The notes under the pieces are model-generated. The model saw only the letters and a list, made by a program, of their open reading frames with translations, was not told the DNA's origin and ran no database searches. A stretch of 5,170 bases of DNA from Gammaproteobacteria bacterium (GTDB lineage: Bacteria > Pseudomonadota > Gammaproteobacteria > QNFN01). The stretch lies in contig QNFN01000163.1 in the NCBI GenBank assembly GCA_003645555.1, forward strand, positions 1-5,170, given 5' to 3'. The position numbers were made by a program, and so were the translations under genes. Positions 5,028 to 5,170 of this stretch are shown here, in pieces (positions within the stretch are counted from its first letter, which is position 1; every line of letters begins with the position of its first letter).

Positions 5028-5170
5028 AGCGGCAGGTTCCTGGCCTCGTGTTCGCGGATCAGTCTCTTGGTGCGTTCCAGCAGGTCGCCCAGGCGTTCGC
5101 CGTCGACGTCGCCAAGACCGCCGAGAAGATCGTCGACCCACCGTTCGTGTGCGGCCGCCATGGTGGCGAA
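5024..5170 (-). CDS. MarR-family transcriptional regulator, C-terminal end (partial)
   Basis: The 48 residues in the window read [20 protein letters not shown], continue through [14 protein letters not shown] and end at TGA (5026-5024). This helical tail is typical of MarR-type repressors: one helix after the wing ([12 protein letters not shown]) and a last helix ([18 protein letters not shown]) that completes the dimer interface. The winged helix itself is outside the window, so the family call rests on the tail alone. The TGA overlaps the ATG of the hydratase in an ATGA, implying co-transcription and translational coupling. Several MarR regulators of aromatic acid operons, such as BadR, CouR and HcaR, respond to the aromatic acid or its CoA thioester. 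A similar role here is inference. Confidence 0.7.
   Translation of the reverse strand, partial: FATMAAAHERWVDDLLGGLGDVDGERLGDLLERTKRLIREHEARNLPL

Noticed and set aside
5028..5141. N-terminal extension of the hydratase to 5141
   Set aside because: It is an out-of-frame, Arg-rich reading of the MarR gene; the ATG at 5027 has family similarity and a ribosome binding site.

Overview
The window looks like a GC-rich proteobacterial chromosome, most likely gamma- or betaproteobacterial. The reasons are tightly packed or overlapping genes, strong GC-rich codon bias, a MarR-led CoA-dependent aromatic catabolic gene set, and a cluster of REP hairpins of the GTRG-head type. The assignment is inference; no rRNA or other phylogenetic marker is present. 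Every gene supported here is on the minus strand, so transcription runs from high to low coordinates.

Layout in transcription order. At the right edge is the C-terminal end of a MarR-family regulator (5024-5170). Its stop overlaps the start of an enoyl-CoA hydratase/isomerase-family gene (4218-5027), whose stop overlaps the start of an acyl-CoA dehydrogenase gene (3064-4218). Next comes a 307-bp insertion made of two different MITE-like elements in tandem (2772-2910 and 2915-3074), each flanked by TTAG. It is followed by a benzoate/2-aminobenzoate-type acyl-CoA ligase (1100-2725), a REP hairpin cluster (about 872-1075), and a RidA-family gene with a very strong ribosome binding site (430-822). 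After a 311-bp intergenic stretch with weak hairpins, the left edge holds the N-terminus of a small membrane-anchored protein (1-118).

The ligase, dehydrogenase, hydratase and RidA-like protein fit a catabolic operon. The ligase would activate an aromatic acid as its CoA thioester, the beta-oxidation-type enzymes would process ring-derived CoA intermediates, and the RidA-like protein may act on an enamine/imine intermediate or a side product. From general knowledge of such clusters, aerobic CoA-dependent degradation of 2-aminobenzoate (anthranilate), or a close relative such as salicylate, is the best guess. The ring-attacking monooxygenase expected for that route is not in the window.

The most striking observation is at the dehydrogenase-ligase junction. 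The terminal inverted repeat of the second MITE supplies the last codons and the stop of the acyl-CoA dehydrogenase. Deleting both elements and two of the three TTAG copies in silico restores a longer reading frame ending in LKGWTDRASG, with a TAA directly before the ligase ribosome binding site. The insertion therefore appears to have truncated the dehydrogenase tail and split a formerly compact operon junction.
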